Shown: piece after piece, positions 9,074-17,806 of the stretch
Layout: each line of letters begins with the position of its first letter
Numbering within the stretch: position 1 is the first letter of the stretch
Source: Natrinema mahii
GTDB taxonomy: Archaea; Halobacteriota; Halobacteria; Halobacteriales; Natrialbaceae
Direction: 5' to 3'
Assembly: GCA_000690595.2 (NCBI GenBank)
Contig: JHUT02000019.1
Location: forward strand, 1 to 33,614
DNA: 33,614 bases
Notes under the pieces: generated by a model
What the model saw: the letters and a program-made list of their open reading frames with translations, nothing else
The model's database searches: none
What the model was told of the DNA's origin: nothing
Position numbers and translations under genes: made by a program

Positions 9074-10033
9074 TTAGTACTCGTCGATGTCGGTTCCGAC
9101 CGAGCAGACGTACTCGCCGGTCGCGACCTGTGGAAGCCGTCTGGCCCGCCAGAGGATGCCTTCGCTGTCGGCGGTCACCTCCGCTTTCGGCTCGCCGAAG
9201 GGGGTCGTCACCTCGAACAGCGTCTCGCCGGGGCGGACCCGATCCCCGAGGGCTTTCGTTCGGGTCACGAGCCCGCCGGCAGGGGCCCCGTACTGCTCGA
9301 ACCCCTTCGCTCGCGTCTGAGTCTCGAGCGGCTCCCCCTCCTCGAGGAAGTTGTAGTACCGGAGGACGTTGAACACGCCCGTGACGCCCTTCCGGATGCT
9401 CTCCTCGTCCCAGCCGACGGCCCCGCCGAGTTCGGGGTCGACGGTCGGGATCCCCTCGTCGGGGGCCGCGCGGGCCAGCTGGCCGTCCGGCCCCTTCTGG
9501 TCGAGGACGTAGCCACAGCCGAAGGCCTTCGCTAGCTCGAGACACTGGTCGTGGAGCCGGTGGCGCTTGCCACAGCGGACCCGGACCTCGTCGAGCATCC
9601 GGCTGGTCGACCCCTGGTGGAGATCGAGGATCAGGTCGGCCCGCGAGGCGGCCTCGAAGGTCGCGGCTGCGATCCGTTCGGTCGAGGTACCCCCCTCGTT
9701 GCCCGGATAGGCCCTGTTCATCTTCGTGTCGTCGATCGGGTTGCGGTGTTCGGCGACCTGGAACGCGTGGTAGTTGACGATGCCCACGATCAGGATCGTC
9801 CCCGAGAGTTCGGCGGGGTCCAGTCGCGGCACGACCCGCTGGACGACGCCGACGCCGTTGAGTTCGTCGCCGTCGCTCGCCGCCTGCATGTAGAGGGTCT
9901 TCCCCGGCTTCGCGCCGTTGACCACGGCCACGGGCAGTCCGAACGGACTGCCATCCCGCGTCTCGCCGACCTCGAGACGGCCCGTATCGATCTCCCCGGG
10001 CCCCGCGCTCGCCGTACCGAGCGTCGTCGTCAT
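9074..10033 (-). CDS. Succinylglutamate desuccinylase/aspartoacylase-family deacylase
   Basis: A 319-residue member of the AstE/AspA (M14-like) family, zinc amidohydrolases that remove acyl groups from amino-acid derivatives; DoeB, the acetyl-diaminobutyrate deacetylase, belongs here. Visible motifs are ASDGDELNG (residues 52-60), MNRAYPGNEGG (105-115, substrate Arg), DLHQGS (138-142 region, His139) and a C-terminal biotinyl-like domain (EYGAPAGG…VRPGETLFEV). The usual first zinc ligand His of HGDE is replaced by Asp54 (DGDE). It heads a two-gene unit with the threonine-synthase-like enzyme. TATA-like TATAAA (minus strand, 10061-10066) lies about 33 bp before the ATG. The acyl substrate is not determined. 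Confidence 0.85.
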   Translation of the reverse strand: MTTTLGTASAGPGEIDTGRLEVGETRDGSPFGLPVAVVNGAKPGKTLYMQAASDGDELNGVGVVQRVVPRLDPAELSGTILIVGIVNYHAFQVAEHRNPIDDTKMNRAYPGNEGGTSTERIAAATFEAASRADLILDLHQGSTSRMLDEVRVRCGKRHRLHDQCLELAKAFGCGYVLDQKGPDGQLARAAPDEGIPTVDPELGGAVGWDEESIRKGVTGVFNVLRYYNFLEEGEPLETQTRAKGFEQYGAPAGGLVTRTKALGDRVRPGETLFEVTTPFGEPKAEVTADSEGILWRARRLPQVATGEYVCSVGTDIDEY

Positions 10034-10060
10034 ATGTCCCTCACGATGAACCCGTTCGCC

Positions 10061-10066
10061 TTTATA
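10061..10066 (-). promoter_or_regulatory. TATA box of the deacylase operon
   Basis: TATAAA on the minus strand, 33 bp upstream of the ATG at 10033, preceded by a purine-rich AGGATAG. It is the best TATA match among the minus-strand genes here. Confidence 0.55.
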
Positions 10067-10182
10067 CTATCCTTTGATCTCGAGCGGTGGGAGCAGCGAC
10101 GGGGCGTGCGGCCGAGCCACTTGCCGGTTTCTACGGAAGCGGGACGGGTCGAATCCCCGCCTTTCGGTGAGCCACGCCGGCC

Positions 10183-10226
10183 GTGGTCCACACTCGAGGC
10201 CGGTAGTGGTCCACACTCGAGGCCGG
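10183..10226. repeat. Tandem 21-bp direct repeat, period 23
   Basis: The 21-bp unit starting GTGGTCCACACTCGAGG occurs at 10183-10203 and again, identical, at 10206-10226. It lies in the 235-bp gap between the deacylase promoter and the end of proline dehydrogenase. Each unit contains the palindrome GTGGTCCAC-like core and CTCGAG. Confidence 0.85.
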
Positions 10227-10268
10227 CCGGGGCTCGAGTTCCCGACGACGGCCGTGTGTCGGTCCTGG

Positions 10269-11141
10269 TTAGCTACTGAGAACGGCCCGAAGCGCGAACC
10301 GGAGGTTTTCCCGCCGTTCGGCGACCCGGCGATAGAAGTACGACAGCCAGCGGTCGCCGTAGGGGACGTACTGATAGACGTCGTACTCTTCGGCCAGCTC
10401 GTACTGTGCCGCTTCGCGGACGCCCATCAGCATCTGGATCTCGAAGTCCGTGCCGTAGCGTTCGTGCAACGCCGTCGCGTGTTCGATCATCGCCGGGTCG
10501 TGACTCCCGACCGCGATCCCGCCGTCGTAGCGCTCGAACGCCGCCTCGAGCAGGGTCCGATACTCCTGATCCACGCGCGTGGAATCGATATAGGCCACGT
10601 CGCTCGGCGGATCGTAGGCCCCCTTGACCAACCGGATCTTGCCGGGGACGTCGGCGAGTCGCCTGACGTCGGCCCGGGTCCGGCGGAGGTTCGCCTGCAG
10701 GCAGACGCCGACCCCACCGTCGGATCGATGGTCCGACGAGGATCGCTCACCGCCGTCCCGTTCACGAGCGACCGCCTCGAAGGCGTCCAGTGTCGCGTCG
10801 GTCGTCGTGTGATCCTCCATGTCGATCCAGACGAAGACGCCCCGCTCGGTCGCGGCGGCGACGATCTCCGCCAGTTCCCGCCGGAACACCGACTCGTCGA
10901 TCTCGAGGCCCAGCTGTGAGGGTTTGACCGAGATGCAGGCGCCGAGCCGCGAGCCGGCGATGTCGGCGACGAGCCGCCGGTACTCGGCGGCGTCGGCGGC
11001 GGCCGCCCCGCGCTCGTCGTAGTGTTCACCAAGGAGGTTGACGATGCCGCCGATGCCGCGGTCGTTCAGTCGCCGGACGTGATCGAGCGCTTCCGCCGGG
11101 GATTCTCCCGCGACGAACCGGTTCGCGATCGGCGGGATCAT
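10269..11141 (-). CDS. Proline dehydrogenase
   Basis: A 290-residue FAD-dependent proline dehydrogenase (TIM barrel) that oxidises L-proline to pyrroline-5-carboxylate at the membrane. Typical strand motifs are ISVKPSQLG, FVWIDMED, VCLQANLRRT, IRLVKGAYDPP, GSHDPAMIEHA, EIQMLMGVR and VPYGDRWLSYFYRRVAER. The last carries the tyrosine and paired arginines that hold the proline carboxylate. Length and order match single-domain archaeal/Gram-positive PRODH. The frame stays open to a TTG at 11168, but MIPPIANRFVAGE at the ATG (11141) is the likely start. No P5C dehydrogenase is in the window. Confidence 0.92.
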   Translation of the reverse strand: MIPPIANRFVAGESPAEALDHVRRLNDRGIGGIVNLLGEHYDERGAAAADAAEYRRLVADIAGSRLGACISVKPSQLGLEIDESVFRRELAEIVAAATERGVFVWIDMEDHTTTDATLDAFEAVARERDGGERSSSDHRSDGGVGVCLQANLRRTRADVRRLADVPGKIRLVKGAYDPPSDVAYIDSTRVDQEYRTLLEAAFERYDGGIAVGSHDPAMIEHATALHERYGTDFEIQMLMGVREAAQYELAEEYDVYQYVPYGDRWLSYFYRRVAERRENLRFALRAVLSS

Positions 11142-11240
11142 AACCTCTACTGGGGGCGCGACCGACAAGAGGATTCCTCCGTTTCGCGAGTCGTGACGGG
11201 CGGTGGCGGCGTCGCGTCGGTGTCCCGGACGTCGCGACGC

Positions 11241-13538
11241 TCACTCCTCCTCGCGACCCAGCAACCGTTCGCGCATGGAGCGCTCGCGGGCCCGTTCGGC
11301 CAGCAACACCGAACACTCGATGTCCTCGTGGACGTCTAAGACCAGCGAGCCGCGGACGACCCGCGAGAGCAGCCCCTTCCCGGTCGCGCCGAGGACCACC
11401 AGCGTCGCCTCCGTCGCGGCCTCGGTGATGGCCGTCTCGACGTCGCCGTCCTCGAGACGCAACTCGGCGTCGGCGAGGTCGTTCTCGGCGGCCCACTCCT
11501 CGAGGAACTGCTCGCCTTCCTCGTGGGATTGGTCGTCCGAGAGGACGTGCAACAGCGTCACCTCGGAATCGAACTCCTCGCGGAGCAACCTGACGACGTC
11601 GGCACTGAGTTCCGAGTCGGGGCCGCCAGCGGTCGGCACGAGGATGCGGGAGGGGTCGAAGCCCCGCTCTTTCAACACGAGGAAGTCACAGGGGAGGTCG
11701 TGGGTCAGTTCGTCGATGCGGGATTCGGCGCGGCCGTGGGCGGTCGGTCCCCACCCCATGACGACCTGATCGGCCTCGAACGCGCGAGCGGCGTCGAAGA
11801 CTTCCTCGAACGAGCGATGTGAGAGAACGGTGTGGGTCTCGACGGGCACGCCGAACGTCTCGGCGTCGGTCCGGGCCTGCTCGAGCAGTTTCTTGGACTC
11901 GGCGTCGAGGCGCTCGTTCTCCTCGGCGCGTGCCAGCGGCGTCTGGTCCGGCACCTGGACGATGTGGACCGCGTGGACGGTGCCGCCGCGTTGTTTCGCG
12001 ATGGCGCCGGCGAGCGTGATGAGTTCCTTCTCGGTCCGGGGGTTGGCCAGCGGGACCATCACGCGGAAGTCGTCGCCGGTCGCGCCCGCGTCGGCCGCCT
12101 TGGCGGCGTCGGGGCGGACGGTGTCGGCCGCGGCGACCGCGGCGTCGGGCATCTCCTCGGAGCGGTCGAGGATCCAGCCAGCGAAGACGCCGGCGCTCTC
12201 GACCCGCTGGCGGGCGTACAGCAGATACCAGACGGCCGCGAAGACGACCAGCCCCGCGGACAGCAGGATCACGAACGGTTCGATGTACGCGATCAGCGCG
12301 AACGACGAGATCGTCCCGATAATCGGGACGACCGGGTACAGCGGCACCTCGAAGTCCGGATCATAGTCGGCCGGTTCGGCCTCCCGCATGACGATCAACG
12401 CGATGTTCAGGAGGCCGTAGACGATCAGGTGCAACACCGAGCCGGCCGTCGAGAGGATCTCGAGGTTCCCGAAGAGGAGGAAGACGATGATGAGCGAGCC
12501 GGTGATCAGGATCGACTTGTACGGCGTGCCAAAGCGGGGATGGATCTCGTTGACCGACGGCGAGATGATCTTCTCCCGGCCCATCGCGAAGTTGATCCGC
12601 GACGAGGAGAGGATCGAGGCGTTCGCGCTCGAGGCCGTCGCGAGGAGACCGCCCAGCAAGAGCAGCCCCCAACCGAGCGTTCCCAGGCTGAACCCGAAGA
12701 CGCCGTACTGACCGAACAGCAGTTCAGCGGCCTCGACGACGGCGGTGTCGTTGTTCGCGACGAGTTCGTTCGGGACCGCCGCGAGTAGGACAAGCAGGAA
12801 GAGGGCGTAGACGACGGTCACGATGACGACCGAGCCGATGACGGCCAGCGGGAGGTTCCGCCCCGGATCCTTGATCTCCTCGGCGACGGAGGTGATCTGG
12901 ACGAAGCCGAGATAGGAGACGAAGACGATGGCGGTCACCGGTAGCACCTCGCCGGTCGTCCCCTCCGGGGCCAGCGGCCGCAGCGACTCGAGGTCGGCGT
13001 TCAACAGCCCGACGATCGTGAAGACGCCCAGAATGGCAAGCAGCGTGAGGACGATCCCGATCTGGAGGCCGCCGGTTTCCTTGGCCCCCATGTAGTTGAC
13101 GGCGATAAAGAGCGCCGCGCCGATCAGGCCGATCGTCTGGGCGGCCGAGATCGTGACGGGCCCTAACCCGATCGCCGGCGCGCCCACGAGCTGGTTGACG
13201 TACTCGCCGAACCCGTACATGTAGAACGCGGAGGCGAAGGCGAGTCCGAGCCAGTTGGCCCAGCCACTAATCGAGCCAAAGAGCGGACCCAGGGCGCGAT
13301 TGATGTAGAAGTACGCGCCGCCGGACTTGGGCATCGCCGTCCCCAGTTCGGAGGCAGACAGCGCCGTGAACAGGGCAGTGACGCCGCCGATAACGAACGT
13401 CAGCGCCGCGAGCGGACCGGTGCGAGCCACCGCGGTGCCGGGCAACACGAAGATGCCGGCCCCGATCATCGTCCCGATCCCGATCGCGATCGCCGACAGC
13501 AGGCCGAGGTCCTTCGCGAGTTCCTCGTCGGCGCTCAT
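11241..13538 (-). CDS. APC-family amino-acid permease fused to two UspA domains
   Basis: A 765-residue protein. The N-terminal two thirds are an amino acid-polyamine-organocation permease with about 12 hydrophobic segments. TM1 begins LLSAIAIGIGTMIGAGIFVLPG, the substrate/cation site of the fold. From about residue 480 two cytoplasmic universal-stress-protein domains follow. The second ends in VVLGATGKGLLSRVVRGSLV, the G-x2-G-x9-G(S/T) ATP-binding pattern. The first has a degenerate loop (VMGWGPTAHG). The UspA part may sense ATP and gate transport. The open frame extends to 13772 but the extra 78 residues are non-hydrophobic and Arg/Ser-rich, so MSADEELAKDLGLLSA at 13538 is chosen. It is adjacent to proline dehydrogenase on the same strand (99 bp), so amino-acid uptake for catabolism is plausible. 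Confidence 0.93.
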   Translation of the reverse strand: MSADEELAKDLGLLSAIAIGIGTMIGAGIFVLPGTAVARTGPLAALTFVIGGVTALFTALSASELGTAMPKSGGAYFYINRALGPLFGSISGWANWLGLAFASAFYMYGFGEYVNQLVGAPAIGLGPVTISAAQTIGLIGAALFIAVNYMGAKETGGLQIGIVLTLLAILGVFTIVGLLNADLESLRPLAPEGTTGEVLPVTAIVFVSYLGFVQITSVAEEIKDPGRNLPLAVIGSVVIVTVVYALFLLVLLAAVPNELVANNDTAVVEAAELLFGQYGVFGFSLGTLGWGLLLLGGLLATASSANASILSSSRINFAMGREKIISPSVNEIHPRFGTPYKSILITGSLIIVFLLFGNLEILSTAGSVLHLIVYGLLNIALIVMREAEPADYDPDFEVPLYPVVPIIGTISSFALIAYIEPFVILLSAGLVVFAAVWYLLYARQRVESAGVFAGWILDRSEEMPDAAVAAADTVRPDAAKAADAGATGDDFRVMVPLANPRTEKELITLAGAIAKQRGGTVHAVHIVQVPDQTPLARAEENERLDAESKKLLEQARTDAETFGVPVETHTVLSHRSFEEVFDAARAFEADQVVMGWGPTAHGRAESRIDELTHDLPCDFLVLKERGFDPSRILVPTAGGPDSELSADVVRLLREEFDSEVTLLHVLSDDQSHEEGEQFLEEWAAENDLADAELRLEDGDVETAITEAATEATLVVLGATGKGLLSRVVRGSLVLDVHEDIECSVLLAERARERSMRERLLGREEE

Positions 13539-13891
13539 ACGGCACCACCTCCCGCCGCTCCGGCCGGTTCCGAGCGACGGCTCGCGCTCGATACCGGCTG
13601 TCCCGGCGGACCGCACGCGCGACTTCGGCAATTCATTGACCGGAGTTGTGTCGGAAACGGTGATAAACTCCCTGATTACGGAAACCGGACGAGAATTCCC
13701 CACATGGCTCGCCGAGATCCCCACGCAGAACGGGAATCCGCGGTCGCTTGCCCTCCACTGCCGCGGATCCACCGCGACGAATTCGACTTCACCTCGGGCC
13801 GCCGCGTCGCCATCTTGTATTCAGTAACTGTATACAGTCTGCATGGATATCGTGGACAAGTTATTTGTAATCGGTTCCCTTGCCACTACGT
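13539..13891. other. Divergent intergenic region between permease and aminotransferase
   Basis: 353 bp separating the permease (minus) from the aminotransferase (plus). It contains the inverted repeat at 13816-13836, a TATA-like TTATTT at 13861 for the plus-strand gene, and AT-rich spots near 13630 and 13665 that may serve the permease. No convincing small gene is seen. Confidence 0.5.
13816..13836. promoter_or_regulatory. Inverted-repeat operator candidate upstream of the aminotransferase-RidA unit
   Basis: A 21-bp near-perfect palindrome: outer arms TGTAT and ATACA, inner TCAG-TAA-CTG; nine of ten base pairs are symmetric. Its core TATTCA-GTAAC-TGTATA (13818-13834) fits the TAnACA-N5-TGTnTA motif found before five other catabolic units. 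It ends about 25 bp upstream of the TATA-like box. Confidence 0.6.
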
Positions 13892-15274
13892 ATGACGGCA
13901 GGACCGCCGATAGACGAACTCCACTTCGCGGACGCACCGACCGTCGACGACGTTCCCGGCCCGAACACGCGGGCCTTGCTCGAGAAACAGCGCGAGATCG
14001 ACAGCAGCGCGGTCGCGTATCCCGACGACATCCCGATCGCCTTCGAGGAGGGCAAGGGCGCAACCGTTCGGGACGCCGACGGCAACACCTACATCGATCT
14101 CTTCGCGGGGATCGGCGTCCTCAACGTGGGCCACTCGAATCCGTACGTCCTCGAGGCGGTCCACGAACAGGCAGACAAGTTCGTCCACACGGTCGACTTC
14201 CCGACCGAGGCACGGCTCGAGCTGATCGAGAAACTCGACGAGATCGCACCGGACGGCCTGCAAGGCCAGAACAAGGTCGTCTTCGGCGGCCCGACCGGCA
14301 GCGACGCCGTCGAGGCCACGATCAAGCTCTCGAAGTACAACACCGGCGGCGACGGCCTCATCGCGTTCCGCGGTGCCTACCACGGCGCGACCACCGGCGC
14401 GATGAGCGTCACCTCGAACAAGAAGTTCAAGGGGGACTACACGCCCCTACTCTCCGACGTCGTCCACGCGCCCTATCCCCATCCGTTCCGACAGGACAAG
14501 GCGCCCCAGGAAGCGGTCGACCACGCTCTGGAAGAGGTCCAGGCGATCGTCGAGGACCCCTACGGCGGCCTCGCGAACCCCGCGGGGATCATCGTCGAGC
14601 CCATCCAGGGCGAGGGCGGGATCGTCACGCCCCCGGAAGGGTTCCTGCAGGGGCTGCGCGACATCGCTGACGACAACGACGTGACGCTGGTCTTCGACGA
14701 GATCCAGAGCGGACTCGGCCGCACCGGCCAGTGGTGGGCCAGCGACTGGGAGGGGGTCACCCCCGACGCGATGACGAGCGCGAAGGCGCTCGGCGGCGTC
14801 GGCTTCCCGCTCTCGGCGACGATGTACCACGAGGACCTCGACACCTGGGGCCCGGGCGACCACGCCGGAACCTACCGGGGTCACGTCGTCGGCATGCGCG
14901 CCGGCACCCGCGCCATCGAGTACATTCAGGACCACGATCTGCTCGCACACGCCCGCGACCTCGGCGAGTACATTCGGGGGCGGCTCCGCGAGGCGGGCGA
15001 GGGCAATGCCCACCTCGCTGACGTTCGTGGCAAGGGGCTGTTTATCGGTGCCGAGTTCGTCGACGCCGGCGGCAAGCCCGACGGCGACCTCGTCGACGCC
15101 ATCCAGCAGTACTGCTTCGAGAAGGGTGTCCTCGTCTGGACGGCCGGCCGCCACGGCAACGTCCTTCGATTCCTGCCGCCGCTGGTGCTGACCCACGAAC
15201 TGGCCGAGACCGCTCTCGACATCGTCGTCGAGGCGATCGAGGCGGTCACCGCCGAGGCGACACGAACCGCCTGA
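13892..15274 (+). CDS. Class III aminotransferase, L-2,4-diaminobutyrate/DoeD-like
   Basis: A 460-residue PLP-dependent class III transaminase. Key features are [19 protein letters not shown] (the GPTGxDAVEAAIKL stretch characteristic of diaminobutyrate:2-oxoglutarate transaminases and EctB), [27 protein letters not shown] (the aspartate that holds the PLP ring nitrogen) and Lys298 in MTSAKALGG, the PLP Schiff-base lysine. The likely reaction is 2,4-diaminobutyrate plus 2-oxoglutarate to aspartate semialdehyde plus glutamate, as DoeD does in ectoine breakdown; the amine specificity is inference. The ATG at 13892 is preferred to a TTG at 13880 because TTATTT at 13861 sits about 30 bp before it. 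The RidA gene follows 21 bp downstream. Confidence 0.88.
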   Translation: MTAGPPIDELHFADAPTVDDVPGPNTRALLEKQREIDSSAVAYPDDIPIAFEEGKGATVRDADGNTYIDLFAGIGVLNVGHSNPYVLEAVHEQADKFVHTVDFPTEARLELIEKLDEIAPDGLQGQNKVVFGGPTGSDAVEATIKLSKYNTGGDGLIAFRGAYHGATTGAMSVTSNKKFKGDYTPLLSDVVHAPYPHPFRQDKAPQEAVDHALEEVQAIVEDPYGGLANPAGIIVEPIQGEGGIVTPPEGFLQGLRDIADDNDVTLVFDEIQSGLGRTGQWWASDWEGVTPDAMTSAKALGGVGFPLSATMYHEDLDTWGPGDHAGTYRGHVVGMRAGTRAIEYIQDHDLLAHARDLGEYIRGRLREAGEGNAHLADVRGKGLFIGAEFVDAGGKPDGDLVDAIQQYCFEKGVLVWTAGRHGNVLRFLPPLVLTHELAETALDIVVEAIEAVTAEATRTA

Positions 15275-15295
15275 CTCGAGCCTACGACGATCCAC

Positions 15296-15685
15296 ATGTC
15301 CGACATCGATCCCATCGAAACCGACGACGCGCCGAGCAACGACAACCCCTACTCGCAGGGGGTCCGCGCCGGCGACACGCTGTACGTCTCCGGCTACGGC
15401 CCCGTCGATCCCGTGACGGGTGCGGTCGTCGACGGCGACATCGAAGCGCAAACGAATCGGGTCCTCGATAACATCGCGGCCGTCGTCGACGAAGCCGGCG
15501 GCGACGGGCTCGCCGACGTGGTCAAGGTGACCGTCTACCTGACCGATCTCGAGGACTACGAGCGGGTCAACGCGGCCTACGGTGCCCGATTCGGCGCGGA
15601 GCCGCCCGCGCGGGTCTGCGTCGAGGTCTCGCGGCTCCCCGAGGACGTCCGCGTCGAACTGGACGCGACCGCGTCCCTCGGTTAA
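15296..15685 (+). CDS. RidA (YjgF/YER057c/UK114) family protein
   Basis: A 129-residue protein of normal RidA length. Visible features are the N-terminal NPYSQGVRAGDTLYVSG, with the tyrosine/serine that shape the pocket, and the C-terminal PPARVCVEVSRLPEDVRVELDATA. The latter carries the conserved arginine that binds the carboxylate of imine substrates and the late glutamate-type position. RidA proteins hydrolyse reactive enamine/imine intermediates made by PLP enzymes. It sits directly behind an aminotransferase and in the same putative regulon as a threonine-dehydratase-like enzyme, both possible imine sources. The stop TAA overlaps the convergent stop of the DUF4870 gene. Confidence 0.92.
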   Translation: MSDIDPIETDDAPSNDNPYSQGVRAGDTLYVSGYGPVDPVTGAVVDGDIEAQTNRVLDNIAAVVDEAGGDGLADVVKVTVYLTDLEDYERVNAAYGARFGAEPPARVCVEVSRLPEDVRVELDATASLG

Positions 15686-16134
15686 CTCGGCCGATCACCG
15701 TCCGCGTCGGCACCGACGAACGCCGGCGCGAAGGGGTACTCCCAGGCCTCGCCGAAGATCGCCTTCGCCATCGCGACGATCCAGAGGAAGACGCTGAGGA
15801 ATCCGAGGGCGATCGCGACGAACGTCAGGAGGAAAACCGGCAGGAAGACGGCCGTCTCGAGGAGGTCCGGTGCCGGGACGGACTCGAACAGCGCGTCCAG
15901 CCCGAACACGAGGACGACCGTCCCGATGAACGAGCCACTGACCAGCAGATGCCAGTTGAGCGCGTTCCGGGCGTTGGCGCGGGTGAAGTCGTGGGTCGAT
16001 ACCAGATAGATCACGGCGGTGGCGACGATGCCGATGAGTGGCAGGATCGCGATGAAGTGGACGAAAATGCCCAGTAGCGTCCGCTCCGTGAGGATCGACG
16101 GGCCGGGTTCGGTCGTTGCGGTTGGTTGTGACAT
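15682..16134 (-). CDS. DUF4870-type membrane protein
   Basis: A 150-residue protein with three to four hydrophobic helices (LLGIFVHFIAILPLIGIVATAVIYLV; WHLLVSGSFIGTVVLVFGL; AVFLPVFLLTFVAIALGFLSVFLWIVAMAKAIF). The motif FTRANARNALNWHLL between helices is the conserved polar loop of the DUF4870/Tic20-like family. It is a membrane protein of unknown function. Its stop codon (TTA on the plus strand, 15682-15684) overlaps the RidA stop (TAA, 15683-15685) in the palindrome TTAA, so the two transcripts run into each other. Confidence 0.85.
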   Translation of the reverse strand: MSQPTATTEPGPSILTERTLLGIFVHFIAILPLIGIVATAVIYLVSTHDFTRANARNALNWHLLVSGSFIGTVVLVFGLDALFESVPAPDLLETAVFLPVFLLTFVAIALGFLSVFLWIVAMAKAIFGEAWEYPFAPAFVGADADGDRPS

Positions 16135-16154
16135 GTGTTCTGTCGTGTGTGCTA

Positions 16155-16757
16155 TTAGTTGGGGTTCGATCGATCAGCCGTCGGCACCGAAGCGGCGATT
16201 CCGCCGTCGCGGCGCTTACGAACGGCGCGTTCGGCGACGAGCAATACGAGACAGGCGACGAAGAGGTTCCCGGCGGCCACCCAGAGCCCGTGACTGGCAC
16301 TGACCGGGGCCTCGATCGACAGGGCAGTCAGCACGACGCCGGCACTGAAAAGCACCAGACTCAACTGGAAGCCCGCGAGAACCAGCGTTCTGATTCCCGC
16401 CGGGTTCCGAAGCCGGAGGAAGTCCCCAGCAGACAGCGTCTCGAGCGGCGTCTCGTACTCGAGGGCGCGCTTGCCTTCGGGCGAGAGCGGCCACTGCGAC
16501 TCGGGGTGGTTGACGTAGTACAGTGTGATCGTCTCGGGGTAGGTCTCCGCGGCGACGACGTCGATCTCGCGGAGTTCGTCGAGCCGGTTCCGAACCGTCT
16601 CCGTGCTGACCGTCGGTCGCACGCGGGACTGGAGCTGTCGGATCGAGAAGAACGGCCGATCCGACTCGAGCATCACCTCGATTACGTGTCGTTGCGTGAG
16701 TTTCTTCTCGAACGTGGGATCGATGCGGTCCTCGATCCACGTCGGGAGGGTCGTCAT
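16155..16757 (-). CDS. Winged-helix protein with two C-terminal TM helices
   Basis: A 200-residue protein. The N-terminal about 95 residues look like a winged-helix domain (KLTQRHVIEVMLESDRPFFSIRQLQSRV…STETVRNRLDELREIDVVAAETYPETITLYYVNHPE, with the wing at the end). The C-terminal half has two membrane helices (AGIRTLVLAGFQLSLVLFSAGVVLTAL and HGLWVAAGNLFVACLVLLVAE). This suggests a membrane-anchored regulator, target unknown. TATA-like GTTTACTTC (minus strand, 16784-16792) lies about 30 bp before the ATG at 16757 (MTTLPTWIEDRID), favouring it over an ATG 15 bp upstream. A frameshifted paralog sits immediately upstream. Confidence 0.85.
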   Translation of the reverse strand: MTTLPTWIEDRIDPTFEKKLTQRHVIEVMLESDRPFFSIRQLQSRVRPTVSTETVRNRLDELREIDVVAAETYPETITLYYVNHPESQWPLSPEGKRALEYETPLETLSAGDFLRLRNPAGIRTLVLAGFQLSLVLFSAGVVLTALSIEAPVSASHGLWVAAGNLFVACLVLLVAERAVRKRRDGGIAASVPTADRSNPN

Positions 16758-16919
16758 GGGTAATCCCGGCATCGGTCGGGTTCGAAGTAAACCCCGGGGC
16801 GGATTTGCTGGCTCCCAAACACGAGCCCGCCCCCGCCAAGGACCGGGTCGTGGACGGAAACGAGTGCTTGAACGGGCGTGCAGTCGTGCGGTTTCGACCG
16901 TTTCTCGGCTCTTCGCGGC

Positions 16920-17490
16920 TCAGGTCCGATCGCGACGCTCGCGAACCCGTGTGGCGGCCAGTTCGACGAGCCGGAGGCCGACACAGACCGCGAGCAGGTT
17001 CCACGCGGCGGTCCACAGGCCGTGGCCGCCGCGAACCGGCGCCTCGAGCCCACCGACGGACAGCGCCAGTCCCAGCGCGAAACACACCAGACTGAGCTGG
17101 TAGCCGGCGAGGACGACCGTCCTGATCCCTTCGGGGTTCCGGAGCAACAGGAAGTCCCGAACCGAGAGCCGGTCGAGCGGGTTCGCCGACGGGCGGGACT
17201 CCGTCGCGGCCGGCCGACCGGTGCCGCCGGGGAAATCGACGTAGTACAGCGTCGTCGACGATGGGTACGTCTCGGCGGCGACGACCCCGCAGTCGCGGAG
17301 TTCCGCGAGCCGTTCCCGGACGGTCGCCTCGCTCGCGTCCGGTCCGATCCGGTCTCGAAGCTCCGGTACCGAGAAAGAACGGTCGCTCACCGTCCAGCAT
17401 CGCCGCGACGACCCGTCGCTGGGCGAGCGTGCGGTTCGGGTCCGGTTCGATTCGCTCGTCGATCCACGGTGGGAGGGCGGGCATGCGCAT
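16920..17490 (-). pseudogene. Frameshifted paralog of the adjacent winged-helix membrane protein
   Basis: The first frame encodes MPALPPWIDERIEPDPNRTL…DGERPFF, matching MTTLPTWIEDRIDPTFEKKL…ESDRPFF of the neighbour. Homology then continues in another frame as SVPELRDRIGPDASEATVRERLAEL…AAETYPSSTTLYYVDFPGG and two TM helices ending in VRERRDRT. The switch falls at 17373-17379 (plus-strand GAAAGAA). One extra A/T pair relative to an in-frame GAAGAA explains it exactly. A TATA-like box (minus TTTATC, 17513-17518) is still in place before the ATG at 17484/17490. A sequencing error or programmed frameshift is possible, but a recent indel in a duplicated gene is the simplest reading. The coordinates cover both frames. 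Confidence 0.8.
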
Positions 17491-17806
17491 CGTCGCTGTT
17501 GACCGCCCGCCGGATAAACACCCACCCGTCTTTGATCGCCGCCGACCGCCCTTTGACCGACGCCGCGCCGGTCTCGATCCACCGGCCGGATCGCTCGGGA
17601 AGTCTTCGGCGGTCGGTGTCCGCCAAAATCGCACCGGTTTTACGTCCGACCCTTGCCGAGGGGGCGCGTGCGGGGATCTCGACCCGCCCGTCGGCCCGCC
17701 ACGCACCCCCTCGATCGACCGTCGTCGACCGGCCCGCGTCGCCCCGTCGTTTCCCAGTCGGTCGACGGGACGGCGTCCCGCCGACTCTCCATCGATCGTG
17801 GCGAAA

